From Mycoplasmopsis citelli (GTDB lineage Bacteria; Bacillota_I; Bacilli_A; Mycoplasmatales; Metamycoplasmataceae), in contig NZ_LR215036.1 in assembly GCF_900660645.1 (NCBI RefSeq), forward strand, positions 1,116,001 through 1,180,000: a stretch of DNA of 64,000 nt. Reading direction: 5' to 3'. Of this stretch, positions 8,565 through 19,710 are shown piece by piece. How positions within the stretch are numbered: position 1 is the first letter of the stretch; each line of letters opens with the position of its first letter. Under the pieces are notes generated by a model. It had not been told where the DNA came from. It made no database searches and was given only the letters and a program-made list of their open reading frames with translations. The position numbers and the translations under genes are program-made.

Positions 8565-11129
8565 ATGAATAAACAAGAATTAGCTTCTCAGATTTGAGAA
8601 GCAGCAAACAAAATGCGTTCGAAAATAGAAGCTAGCGAATATAAAAATTATATTCTAGGTTTTATATTTTATAAATTTCTATCAGATAAACTTGAAAATT
8701 TTTTAAGAAATGATGGATGAACCGATCAAGAAATTAAAGAAAATTTAAATGAAAATGATTATGAAACTATCGAGTACTGTAAAGATAGGCTTAAATATTT
8801 TATTTCTTATAATAATTTGTTTTCTACTTGAATAAAAAAAGAGGGAGATTTTGATGTTTCAGATGTTAGAAATGCTATTAATGCGTTTTCAAAAAATTTA
8901 GATAAAAATCACAAACATATTTTTGAAGGTATTTTTCGAACATTAGAAACTGGAATAAGTAGATTAGGAGAAAATGCTAAATCTCAAATTAATGCTATTA
9001 ATTCTTTAATTGATTTGATTGAACCGATTCCGATGGACGGAAACCAAAACTATGATGTACTAGGATTTATTTATGAATATTTAATAAGTATGTTTGCTGC
9101 AAATGCTGGAAAAAAAGCTGGGGAATTTTATAGACCTTACGAAGTTTCTCAATTAATGTCTGAAATTGTCGCAAATCATTTAAAAAATTTAAAAAATAAA
9201 GACAAAATTGAAATTTATGATCCTACAAGCGGCTCAGGATCGTTGCTTATTACAATTGGTAAAAGTATTGGTAAATATATTTCAGATACAAATAGTATTC
9301 AATATTATGCACAGGAACTAAAGGAAGAAACATATAATTTAACAAGAATGAATCTAATTATGAGAGGGGTTATTCCTGATAATATTAAAGTAAGAAATGC
9401 CGATACTCTTGTAGACGATTGACCTTTAAAAAATGATGAAAATGAAAATATTTTAAATGACCCTTTATTAGTAGATGCTGTAGTATCTAATCCTCCTTAT
9501 TCACAAGATTGGGCACCCAAGATTGGGCCTCGATTCGAAGGTTATGGATTAGCTCCTAAATCAAAAGCAGATTATGCATTTTTACTTCATGATCTTTATC
9601 ATCTAAAAAATCATGGTATTATGGCTATTGTTTTACCTCATGGTGTTTTATTTAGAGGAAATGAAGAAGCCAAAATTAGAGAAAGACTAATTGAGAAAAA
9701 TAATATAGAAACAATAATTAGCCTACCACCTAATATTTTTTTCGGAACAGGAATTCCTACAATAATTATTGTTTTGAAGAAAAAAAGAGAAAATACCGAT
9801 ATTCTATTTGTTGACGCTTCTAAAGAATTCATTAAAGGTGATAAAAAAAATAAACTAAGAGCAAAAGAAATCAAAAAAATTGTTGATACTGTATTAGGTA
9901 GAAAAAATATAGAAAAATACTCCAGAGTTGTTTCTAAGGAGGAAATTCGTGAAAATGATTATAATCTAAATATTTCTAGATATATAAGTGCTAACGAAAA
10001 AGAAGAATCTTTTGATATTTTTGCATCGATTTTCGGAGGAATTCCTAATACTGAAATTGAAGAACTAAATTATTTTTGAAATGAATTCCCTACATTAAAA
10101 GAGCAAATATTTAAAGAACAAAATGAACATTTTTCTCAACTAAATACAGACAATATATCGGATACTATACTTAATAACGAAGAAGTAAAATTATATTTAG
10201 AAAAATTTAAAAATAATTTCGATAAATTTAGTGATTTTTTATCCGAAAAGATAATTAATAAATGAAACATAATTGATATTTCTAAAGAAGAAAATGAAAT
10301 TGAGAAATATATTTTTGAAAAATTAGAGAATTTTTCATTAATAGACAAATATAATGTTTATCAAATTTTTTATGAAAATTGAATAAATATCGCTTTAGAT
10401 TTAGAAATAATAAAAAATGAAGGAGAAAAAGCTATTCGACTTGTTGAGCTTATTAATGTGTCAGGGAAGAAAAACCAAAAAATATATAAATGAATTGGTA
10501 AAATAATCCCGCTAGAAATTGTAAAAAACACTATTTTAAAGGAAGAATTTGATTTATTAATAAGAAAAGAACAGAAAATTGAAGAAATAATTTCATTTAA
10601 AACTTCAATTATAGAAGATCTTTCACAAGAAGAAAGAATCCATATCGATTCCCTTATTACAGAAGACGAAAAAAGTTTTAGTAAACAAGAAGTTCAAAAC
10701 TACGTTTCAAAAATAAAAAATAAAAAAGATAAACTAGAAGAAATTGATAAAAAAGTTCTTGAGATAAACAGTTTATTAAAAGATGAAAAAAAAGTAAATG
10801 ATGAATTAAAAGAATTATCTAAAAAACTTGATTTATCAGCAAAGGAAGAAATTGAAAATCTTTCTAGTGAAGCAATTAGTTTCCTTCTTAGAAAAAAATG
10901 AATTGATAATCTAATAGAACAAATTAATACAATTGCTAAAAAATCAATACTTTCCATTGCCGATAAAATAAATAATATTATTAACAAATATGAACAAACT
11001 TTTTTAGATCTTAATAATAATATTAAAAAAATAGAATCTGATCTTTCTGAATTAATAAAAGAAATAGATGCTAATGATTTAGAAAAAGGTGCTCTGAAAG
11101 AATTAGCTAAAATTCTAAAAGGTGATTAA
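8565..11129 (+). CDS. hsdM: type I restriction-modification methylase subunit
   Basis: HsdM supplies the N6-adenine methyltransferase of a type I complex (M2S for methylation, R2M2S for cutting). The 854-residue protein has an HsdM_N helical domain (about 1-150), then the catalytic domain with the SAM motif DPTSGSGSLL at residue 219 and the catalytic NPPY at 309-312. It is long for the family: residues 500-854 form a Lys/Glu-rich, strongly coiled-coil extension. GAGGT 8 bases before the ATG is the ribosome-binding site. The stop is one base from the hsdS start. Three or more UGA Trp codons interrupt a standard-code reading. Confidence 0.95.
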
Positions 11130-11130
11130 A

Positions 11131-12396
11131 ATGATAAAAAAAGCATCGATTCCTACCATAAGATTTAAGGGTTTTACAGAAACTTGAGAACAGCGTAAGT
11201 TAAAAGAAGTAGCTTTAATACATGCAAGAATAGGGTGGCAAAACTTAAGAAAATCTGAATTTTTGGAAAGCGGCGATTATTACTTAATTACAGGAACTGA
11301 TTTTGATAATGGACGTGTTAATTTTAAAAGTTGTAGATATGTTGAAAAGTGGAGATATTTACAAGATAAAAAAATACAAATTAAAAACGAGAATGTCCTA
11401 ATTACTAAGGCAGGAACAATAGGAAAAGTTGCATTCATCGAAGGTTTAGATAAACCCGCAACACTAAATTCTGGTGTATACAATATTGAAAATGTTTCCA
11501 AATTCTTTGATAGCAAATTTCTTTTTTATTTTTTAAATTCTTCAATTTTTACTGAATATATAAATAAAAAAATAACTGGCTCAATTATAAAAAATTTAAA
11601 TCAAAACATAATCGAAAATTTTCCTATAAATTACCCAAATGGGGATGAACAAGAAAAACTCGGAAATCTTTTTTATAGTCTTGATAACCTTATCTCTTTT
11701 CATCAGCGTAAGTATTTAAAACTTGAACAAATTAAAAAGTCCTTATTGAAAAAAATGCTCCCTAATGATTATAAAAATACTCCATATATTCGTTTTAGAG
11801 GCTTTAGTGAATCTTGAAAACAGCGTAAGTTAAAAGAAGTAGCTTTAATACATGCAAGAATAGGGTGGCAAAACTTAAGAAAATCTGAATTTTTGGAAAG
11901 CGGCGATTATTACTTAATTACAGGAACTGATTTTGATAATGGACGTGTTAATTTTAAAAGTTGTAGATATGTTGAAAAGTGGAGATATTTACAAGATAAA
12001 AAAATACAAATTAAAAACGAGAATGTCCTAATTACTAAGGCAGGAACAATAGGAAAAGTTGCATTCATCGAAGGTTTAGATAAACCCGCAACACTAAATT
12101 CTGGTGTATACAATATTGAAAATGTTTCCAAATTCTTTGATAGCAAATTTCTTTTTTATTTTTTAAATTCTTCAATTTTTACTGAATATACAAATAAAAA
12201 AATAACTGGCTCAATTATAAAAAATTTAAATCAAAACATAATCGAAAATTTTCCTATAAATTACCCAAATGGGGATGAACAAGAAAAACTCGGAAAATTC
12301 TTCTTTCAACTCGATAATCTTATCACTCTTCACCAGCATAAGTGTGAAAAGCTTAAAAAAATAAAAAAATCATTGTTAGAAAAAATGCTTGTATAA
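11131..12396 (+). CDS. hsdS: type I specificity subunit with duplicated recognition domain
   Basis: HsdS reads the bipartite DNA target and holds two HsdM copies. This 421-residue protein has the usual two halves, each opening with an IRF(K/R)GF..(T/S)W motif (residues 11 and 221) followed by a target-recognition domain (TRD) and a conserved helix (DNLISFHQRKYLKLEQIKK, then DNLITLHQHKCEKLKKIKK). Unusually the two TRDs are the same: 11191-11666 and 11821-12296 differ at one base (Ile/Thr). Normal HsdS has two different TRDs, so this form should recognise a symmetric target. A related silent cassette lies after hsdR. Confidence 0.95.
11191..11666 (+). repeat. TRD repeat copy 1 in hsdS
   Basis: This 476-base block recurs at 11821-12296, exactly 630 bases on, with one difference (T at 11561, C at 12191). 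It begins at the CAGCGTAAGT motif. Confidence 0.97.
11681..11841 (+). repeat. hsdS central repeat shared with the silent cassette, copy 1
   Basis: This 161-base block, covering the central helix and the second IRFRGF motif, recurs at 15995-16155 in the same orientation with about one mismatch (CCATATATTC versus CCATCTATTC). It includes two CAGCGTAAGT motifs, at 11704 and 11821. Confidence 0.93.
11821..12296 (+). repeat. TRD repeat copy 2 in hsdS
   Basis: Second copy of the 476-base TRD block. Near-perfect identity in codon third positions too shows recent duplication or gene conversion rather than old divergence. Confidence 0.97.
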
Positions 12397-12411
12397 AAAG
12401 GCGGTAATAGT

Positions 12412-15400
12412 ATGTTTAAAACCGAAAAAGAATTCGAAAATGCTCTTATAAAGAGACTTATTAATAGACGATGAGATCCTGAAATACTTGAATATAAAGA
12501 CGAAAAGCAACTTATAGATAATTGAGCTGAAATTCTTTTTAAAAACAACAAAAATATCAATTCTTTGGATAAATATAAATTAACAGAAGGAGAAAAAGCG
12601 CAATTAATTGAACATATAAATAAATTTAAAACTCCTTGAGAATTAAATAATTTTATAAATGGTAAAATTATAACAATTGTAAGAGACCATCCCGAACACA
12701 CTGCAAAATTCGGAAAAGAAGTTGATTTAAAAATATATGATAAAAATCAAATAGCTGGTGGTGAAAGTACATATCAAATTGTTAGACAACCAATTTTTAA
12801 AAGTTCGAAACCATTAATTAGTGATAGAAGAGGTGATTTAACACTTTTAATAAATGGTATGCCACTTATACATATAGAACTCAAAAAATCAAAAAACCAG
12901 TTAGATGAAGCTATATTTCAAATTCAAAAATATGCAAATGAGGAAGTTTTTACTGGTCTATTTTCTCTTGTACAGGTTTTTGTTGCTATGACTCCTGAGG
13001 AAACTAGATATTTTGCTAATCCTGGAAAAAAATTCGACCCTTCCCTTTATTTTAAATGAATGGACAAAAATAATAACGAATACAAAAATTGAACAGGTAT
13101 AGCTGATAATTTACTTTCAATACCAGAAGCTCATAAATTAATCGGATTTTACACAATACCAGATACTAGTGATAAAAAATTAAAAGTACTGAGAAGTTAT
13201 CAATACCACGCTGTTGAAGCCATTCTTGACAGAGTTAATAATGCAAGATGAAATAAAAACGATAATCGTGGTGGTTATATTTGGCATACAACAGGTTCTG
13301 GGAAAACAATGACAAGTTTTAAGGCCGCAAAGTTAATTTCAGATACAGATAAAGCACATAAAGTTGTTTTTTTATTTGATAGAGTTGAATTGTATTCCCA
13401 ATCTCGTGAAGCATATAATTCTTTCGAGGTTGATCAACCTGAAGATGACGACAAAAAAACATTTCAAAAAACAAAAAATAAATATGATTTGATAAAAAAA
13501 TTAAAACTAAAAAGATCAACAAACAAACTTATAGTAACATCAATACAGAAAATGAGTGAAATTTGTGACGAACTATATAATTCTAAAGATTTACAAATTA
13601 TTCAAAAAAAACAAATAGTTTTTATTGTAGATGAATGTCACCGAACAACATTTGGTAAAATGCTTAAAAAAATTAAAAACGATTATTTCCCAAATGCTAT
13701 TTATTTTGGATTTACAGGTACTCCAATTAGAGCAAAAAATAACAAAAAAAATCTTACAACAGATTCTATATTCGGAGAACCTTTGCATACATACACTATT
13801 TTCGAGGGTATAAGAGATAAAAATGTTCTTGGATTCGACACAAATAAAAGAAAAACTTTTAGCTATGATGAATTAAGAACTAAAATTGCCTTAAGAGAAA
13901 GCCAAGCTTCTAATGTCGAAGAAGCTCTTACAGATCCTGTGAAAAGAGAAATTTATGACAAGTTCAAAAAAATACCAATGATTTCAGACGAAAATAACAA
14001 AGGGATTGAGGATTATATAAATGATATGCAATATGATTTTAATGAAAATATCCCAATTGAAAAAACTCATCCTTATATCGTTGTTAAAGATATCTTGAAA
14101 AATTGGATCGAAACAAGTAGAAATTCGAAATTTCATGCTATTTTTACTGTTCCAAAAATTGAAACAGCAATCAAATACTATAAACTGTTTAAAGAAATGA
14201 TGGGAAAAAATAATCTTCCTTCAATAAAAATTGCCTGTCTATTTAACGAAAATATAAATAATGATGAAAAAGCGATTTTTAAAGAAAAATCAATTATTGA
14301 AATAATAAATGATTACAATTATAATTTTAACCAAAATTTCAGTATTTCTAAGTACAGTTCTTATGAAGAAGATATATCTCTTAGACTTTCTCATAAAAAA
14401 CCATACAATGAAATTCACATTAAAAAAGAAAAGCAATTAGATCTTTTAATTGTTGTAAAACAAATGCTAACAGGATTCGATTCTAAATGATTAAATACAT
14501 TATATGTAGATAAAAAAATGGAATATGAGGATATAATTCAATCCTTTTCAAGAACGAATCGCATTTTTGGAGAGTTAGAGGGGAAACCTCACGGAATAAT
14601 AAAATACTATCGCTATCCTTACACTATGGAAAAAAACATAAAAGAGGCTTTTAAGCTTTACTCTTTTAATAATACTGAGGGTATTTTTGTAAATAAATTA
14701 CATCAAAATTTAAAAAAACTAAATGAAACATTCGATGAAATAAAATGACTTTTCAATAGCAATAAAATTAAAAATTTTGAAAAATCACCCAATACTGAAG
14801 AAGATAAATCCAGATTCAAAAAGCTTTTCAGACAATTTAAAAAATATCTTGAGCCTTCAGAGATTCAGGGTTTTAATTTCAATAATCTTGAATATAAATT
14901 TGACGAAGAGGATTTTAAGGGGTCTATAAAAATGCTATTTAATCAACAAGATATTTGAACTTTAGAAAAAAGATATGAAGACCTAAAAACTAGAATACCA
15001 AGAAATAAATATCAAAAAATTCAATATGATGTAATTTCAAACATAAATGAGAGTAGTCCCGTTTTAATAGATGAAAATTATATTGAAAAACTTTTTTCAG
15101 AAGTCATAAGCAATGAAAAAAATAATGAAGAAAAAACGCAAAAATTATATGCTATGCTTTCAGAGAATGAACAATTTTATTTTGAAAAAATAAGAGAAGA
15201 TTTTAGAAATGGTAATTTAAAAAATAAAGGAAATAAGAAATTAAGAGATTATCTAATTGAGTACAAATGAAATCATAGAGAAAAGAAAATTAAGGATTTT
15301 ATTCAGATTTTTGGAATTGACGAGAGAATGACGTTTGATTTAATAGATAGAAATCTAAATTCCTCAAATTATAATGAAGGTGGTATTTTCACTAAGTTAT

Positions 15401-15537
15401 TTGAAACTGTAAAATGAGATAAAGCAAGATTTTATTGAAAAAACAAGGAATCTATTTCTTTCTCTGAAGGTAAAATTAAAATTAAAACATACAAAGAAAT
15501 AAAAGATTTTATATTAAAAAGGAAATTTGAAGATTAA
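12412..15537 (+). CDS. hsdR: type I restriction endonuclease subunit
   Basis: HsdR provides DNA translocation and cleavage. The 1041-residue protein has an N-terminal PD-(D/E)xK nuclease (GDLTLL ... IHIELKKSKNQ, about residues 138-165), then a superfamily 2 motor with Walker A HTTGSGKTM at about 292-300 and the DEAD-box variant DECH at 407-410. FTGTPIR is motif III, and LLIVVKQMLTGFDSK with SRTNR are motifs V/VI. The C-terminal third is a charged helical domain that docks HsdM/HsdS. It starts 15 bases after hsdS with only a weak AAGGCGG ribosome-binding site. All motifs look intact, so the system is probably able to restrict. Confidence 0.95.
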
Positions 15538-15556
15538 AAAAATTTAATTTTAGATA

Positions 15557-15586
15557 AACGACGTGGAAATTCTACGTTGTTTTTTA
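15557..15586 (+). terminator. terminator after hsdR
   Basis: AACGACGT / ACGTTGTT stem with one G-U pair, followed by six T residues. It separates the hsdMSR operon from the following hsdS cassette, supporting that the cassette is not expressed. Confidence 0.65.
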
Positions 15587-16590
15587 TCACTTGAGAACAG
15601 TATAAGTTAAAACAAATAACTATAATGAAATATGGCGAGGGCAATACAATACCAAAAAAACGGGGGGTATATCCCGTTTATGGTTCTAATGGAATTGTTT
15701 CATTTACAGAAAGGTGAAATAACGAGAACGGAATAATTGTTGGACATATAGGAACAGTAGGTAATGTTGTTTGAGCTGAAGGAAAACATTTTGTAACATA
15801 TAACGGAACAATTATAAAAGGTATTTCAAATATTGTTTTAGATAAATATTTATATTATTGTTTAGTTTTAAAAAAATTAGAAAAATTAAAAAAAGGTGGG
15901 CAACCATTTCTCTCTATATCAGATATAGAAAATACAGAAATTTTTATTCCTTCACTAAAATTTCAAGAAAAAACATCAATATTCTTTAGTAATTTTGATA
16001 ACCTTATCTCTTTTCATCAGCGTAAGTATTTAAAACTTGAACAAATTAAAAAGTCCTTATTGAAAAAAATGCTCCCTAATGATTATAAAAATACTCCATC
16101 TATTCGTTTTAGAGGCTTTAGTGAATCTTGAAAACAGCGTAAGTTAAAAGAAGTAATAGATATCACTAAAGGAGAGCAGTTAAATAAGGAAAAAATGTTT
16201 CATTATGGGCTATATCCTGTCATTAATGGAGGAACATCTCCTACAGGATATTTTAATAAATATAATCAAGAGGCTAATACAATTACAATTGCCCAAGGTG
16301 GAGCAGCTGGATATGTAGATTTCCAACAAAAAAGATTTTGAGCCAGCTCTCACTGCTACATTATTTATTTGAAAAATAACGAAAAAATATCAAATAAGTT
16401 TTTGTTTTACGTTTTAAAAAACAAAGAATACATTATTAGACAAAAAGCTTATGGAGCGACAATTATGTCTGTTGATAAAGAAAGCATTTTAACTTTATTT
16501 CTTTCATTACCGATTTTCAATGAACAAGAAAAACTCGGAAAATTCTTCTTTCAACTCGATAATCTTATCACTCTTCACCAGCGTGAGTAA
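15583..16590 (+). pseudogene. silent hsdS cassette, no start and truncated end
   Basis: An open frame of about 336 codons encodes two TRDs that differ from each other and from the expressed hsdS: one after TWEQYKLKQ and one after SESWKQRKLKEV. The homology to hsdS begins at the TWEQ motif, so the first 18 or so residues and the ATG are missing, a terminator lies just upstream, and no promoter is seen. It stops at HQRE, before the final KCEKLKKIKK helix. Conserved blocks match hsdS nearly exactly at the centre (15995-16155) and end (16521-16588). It is best read as a donor store of alternative recognition domains for recombination into hsdS. Confidence 0.88.
15995..16155 (+). repeat. hsdS central repeat, copy 2 in the silent cassette
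   Basis: Partner of 11681-11841, in direct orientation 4314 bases away. Crossover between the two would excise a circle carrying hsdR and half of each hsdS. Confidence 0.93.
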
Positions 16591-16614
16591 TTATTAGTCA
16601 ATAGAAAGGATTAA

Positions 16615-17544
16615 ATGATAAAAAATTCAAAAAAAGAATTATTTTATGACTATTTTCAAAGATGGATAACAATTTATAAAGAAGGATCTATTCGAAAAGT
16701 TACAATGAATAAATATAAGTTAACCTTATCATGAATTCAAAAGCTTGCTCCAAAATTAAGAGTTTGTGATCTTAATCGAATTACCTACCAAAAACTACTT
16801 AACGATTTTGCTCTTAGTCACGAGAGACAAACTACAATGGATTTTCACCATCAAATGAAATCGGCTATATTAGATATAGTAGATGAAGGAATAATTTCTC
16901 GAGATCCTACTCGGAAGGTGATTATCAAAGGAAAAACTCCAAGAAAAAAGAAAATTAAATATTTAAACCAGTTTCAACTTCATACACTCTTAAAAAACTT
17001 AAAATTAGATGAACAATTAAATTATGATTGATTAATTTTATTAATAGCTAAAACGGGAATGCGGTTTTCAGAAGCAATCGCTCTTACTCCTAATGATTTT
17101 GATTTTGCTTCTCAAAATATTACAATTAACAAAACATGAGATTATAAATCAGATGGCGGTTTTCAACCAACTAAAAATAAATCATCTATTAGAAAAATTA
17201 AAATTGATTGAATGGTAGCTTCTCAATTTGCTGGTTTAATTAAAAATCTTGATCCAGATAAACCTATTTTTATAAAATTAGAAAATTCTATTTACAATTC
17301 TACTATTAACAATATTCTTCAAAGACGTTGCAAAAAGGCACAATTACCAATTATCACAATTCATGGACTTAGACATACACATGCATCCCTATTATTATTT
17401 GCTGGCGTAAGTATTGCAAGCGTGGCTAAAAGACTTGGACATTCTAGCATTAATACAACCGAAAGAACATATTTGCACATCATTCAAGAGCTTGAAAATA
17501 AGGATGTAGACTTAGTAATGCGTTCATTATCTATTTTAAATTAA
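16615..17544 (+). CDS. tyrosine site-specific recombinase next to hsd
   Basis: This 309-residue phage-integrase-family enzyme would cut and rejoin DNA through a 3'-phosphotyrosine. An N-terminal SAM-like core-binding domain (about 1-115) precedes the catalytic domain, where TGMRFSEAIAL carries Arg I, HGLRHTHAS carries the His-x-x-Arg pair, and LGHSSINTTERTYLH carries the second His and the nucleophilic Tyr. A good AAAGGA precedes the ATG. It lies 24 bases after the silent hsdS cassette. In Mycoplasma pulmonis and other bacteria similar recombinases shuffle hsdS genes, so a role in TRD exchange is likely; an island-integrase role is the alternative. Confidence 0.9.
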
Positions 17545-17580
17545 TAAATAATTTATTACCACGCTGGTGAAGGGTTATAA

Positions 17581-17620
17581 AAATATAAAAGCATCTTTTA
17601 AGAAAGATGCTTTTATATTT
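17581..17620. terminator. bidirectional terminator between recombinase and HinfI-like methylase
   Basis: A perfect 18-base stem (AAATATAAAAGCATCTTT and its complement) with a 4-base loop and A/T flanks serves both converging transcripts. Confidence 0.9.
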
Positions 17621-18717
17621 TAATTCTGTTTTAATAATAATTGAATTTTACTATTTCGGTATTCTATTCTAATTTGATTAATTGATATTTTTATATTATT
17701 TCTAATTACATAAAGATATTCAAATCCATTAACTTTTCTATTTTTATTCATCATTAATGCACTTATTTCGTGAATAGATGAAATTTCATCTTTATAATTT
17801 AATTTTCCATTATCATCATGCAAAATAGCCATTTCCCCATTTTTATGATAAAAAGTTTCATTAATTTGAAAGTATCCGTCACTAATCATTTCTTTAAAAG
17901 AAACTTTCAAAGGTTTGATATCAAAACTTCCCTTTTCTACTTCTCCAATACTTGGAACTACTGAATCGATTCGTTTTTGTCCAATTTTTATGTATTTAGG
18001 ATCTTTTTCAATCATAGTGAAATTTCGTCCCATTTTTTTAGCAACTGCTCCAGTAGTCATTGAGCCACCAAAAGGATCTAAAATTAAATCATTTTCTTTA
18101 GTAAAAAGAGCAATAATTCGATATAAAAGTGCTTCAGGTTTTTGAGTGTTATGAAATTTATTTCCATTTTCATCTTTTAAACGCTCATTTCCTGAACAAA
18201 CTGCAAATTCTCATATAGAACCCATTTGCTTTCCACTATTTAAAAATTTACCGGTTTTATAATTAAAAGTAAATCTACTCTTTTTACTTTTAGAAGCTCA
18301 AATTAAAGTTTCATGACTATTATTTAAACGTGTTCCTGCAAAATTAGGGGTTGGATTACTCTTTTTTCAAATAATGTCATTAATTACTCAAAATCCAAGT
18401 TCTCTTAAAATTGAACCTATTTCATAAATTGATTGCATTCCGGAAATCAGACAAATTGTTCCATCGTCTTTTAATACTCTTTTTACTTCTTTTAATCAAT
18501 TATAAGTAAACTTTTTATACTCATCCATTGAAGTAAATTTGTCCCAATCATCATCGCACCCGTCAAACTCGCTACCTTCAACACGATAAAGTTTTTTACC
18601 CTCCGGAATTTGCATAAAATAAGGAGGGTCAGCAAAACAAAAGTCAAAAGTTTTCTCAGGAATTTTTTGCATTATTTCAATATTATCACCAACTAAAATT
18701 TTGTTTTTAAATTCCAT
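17620..18717 (-). CDS. N6-adenine DNA methyltransferase, HinfI/CcrM-like
   Basis: This 365-residue enzyme is a beta-class adenine methylase. DPPY is near the N-terminus (residues 30-33), followed by GSEFDGCDDDWD; NPTPNFAGTRL and HETLIWASKS are signature stretches of the CcrM/M.HinfI group that methylates GANTC. The SAM motif LDPFGGSMTTG follows. The last 100 residues (from VPSIGEVEKG) resemble the C-terminal DNA-binding domain of that group. An AGGAGG ribosome-binding site precedes the ATG at 18717. It lies 25 bases after the endonuclease stop in the same operon. The GANTC target is inferred from family resemblance. Confidence 0.92.
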
Positions 18718-18742
18718 TTTTCCTCCTGTGCTGCTTAAAAAA

Positions 18743-19567
18743 TTATTTTAAATTTAATCTTTGTCTTTTAGCTTTTTCTAAATTATCTCCTGGTTGAAAT
18801 AATTCATTTCTTAATAAAATATATTGTTCTTCATTAGAATTTAATTTATTTCAATCTTTGTCAGGCAATTTTATTAATGCTTGTAAAATTTCTTTACTTG
18901 TTCCAAAATCCGGTACAGTAAATTCGATTGTTGAATTTTTTTGTTTATAATTTTTTAAATGTTTTTTAAGTTCTTCTCATAAAGTATGACCATTTTTTAA
19001 AGAACTAAAAAATTCGCCTCCATAATGCAAATTCATTTCAACACCTTCTATTTTAGTGTTCTTCATTTTTTTAAGATAATACTTCCTATTTTTCTTAAGT
19101 TGGTCATCAACAAATCACATAGAAGCCTTAATTGGCTTTGCATTATGCTTGTGCTTAATTAAGTTTATTTTTTCTTGAAAATTTGCATATTGTCCACGTT
19201 TTTTGGTGCTATCATGATCATCACGCACTTTCATTTCTACAACATAAATTGCTTTTTCATCACCAAAATATTGATCAAGGTTTAGATATGTTGCATTTTT
19301 AGAATTAATCAAATGTTTATCAAAATTAGTATAACCTAACTTTTGAATATACTTAGTTGTTATTTCTTCTAAAATATCTCCAAACTTAATTTCATTACTT
19401 TGTGTGATATTTTGAAGTAATTTTTGTTTAGCATTAGAAAGTCTAAATAATCCTGAATATCTTGATGGATTATTTATAATTTTCTGCAATAACAAAATAT
19501 AAAAATCTTCTCCACCTTTAAGATGTTTTGTAATTATTTCATCAAATTCTTCTTCTGAAATGTACAT
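18743..19567 (-). CDS. type II restriction endonuclease, HinfI-like
   Basis: This 274-residue protein probably cleaves the unmethylated target of the adjoining methylase. Residues 65-125 carry the likely catalytic core: FGDILEEITTKYIQKLGY, then DQYFGDEKAIYVVEMKVRDD with HDSTKKRGQ, in which D ... ExK (EMK) fits a PD-(D/E)xK site. The length is close to the roughly 260 residues of HinfI. The gene comes first in the operon, upstream of its methylase, with a weak GAAGGG before the ATG. One UGA Trp is at the end of the core. Assignment rests on motif resemblance and pairing with the CcrM-like methylase. Confidence 0.82.
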
Positions 19568-19666
19568 AAAACCCTTCTTTATAATATCGCTTTTTAATTA
19601 TAAAGTTTTATATTAAAAAGCATTGAAAAGTTATTAAAAATAGCATTACAATAAATCTTAATTTAT

Positions 19667-19696
19667 ATAAAAAAGTCCAATACAATTGTATTAGAC
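19667..19696 (-). terminator. ssrA terminator
   Basis: Downstream of the tmRNA 3' end, an 11-base-armed near-perfect hairpin (GTCTAATACAA / TTGTATTGGAC) is followed by T residues on the minus strand. Confidence 0.8.
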
Positions 19697-19710
19697 CATT
19701 TTTTCTAAAA

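Noticed and set aside
9638-10987. Minus-strand open frames inside hsdM
   Set aside because: Low-complexity Ile/Ser/Phe-rich shadows of the hsdM coding sequence.
15577-15600. TTG at 15577 as a true start for the second hsdS
   Set aside because: It lies inside the terminator hairpin, has no ribosome-binding site, and would give a protein lacking the conserved HsdS N-terminus.
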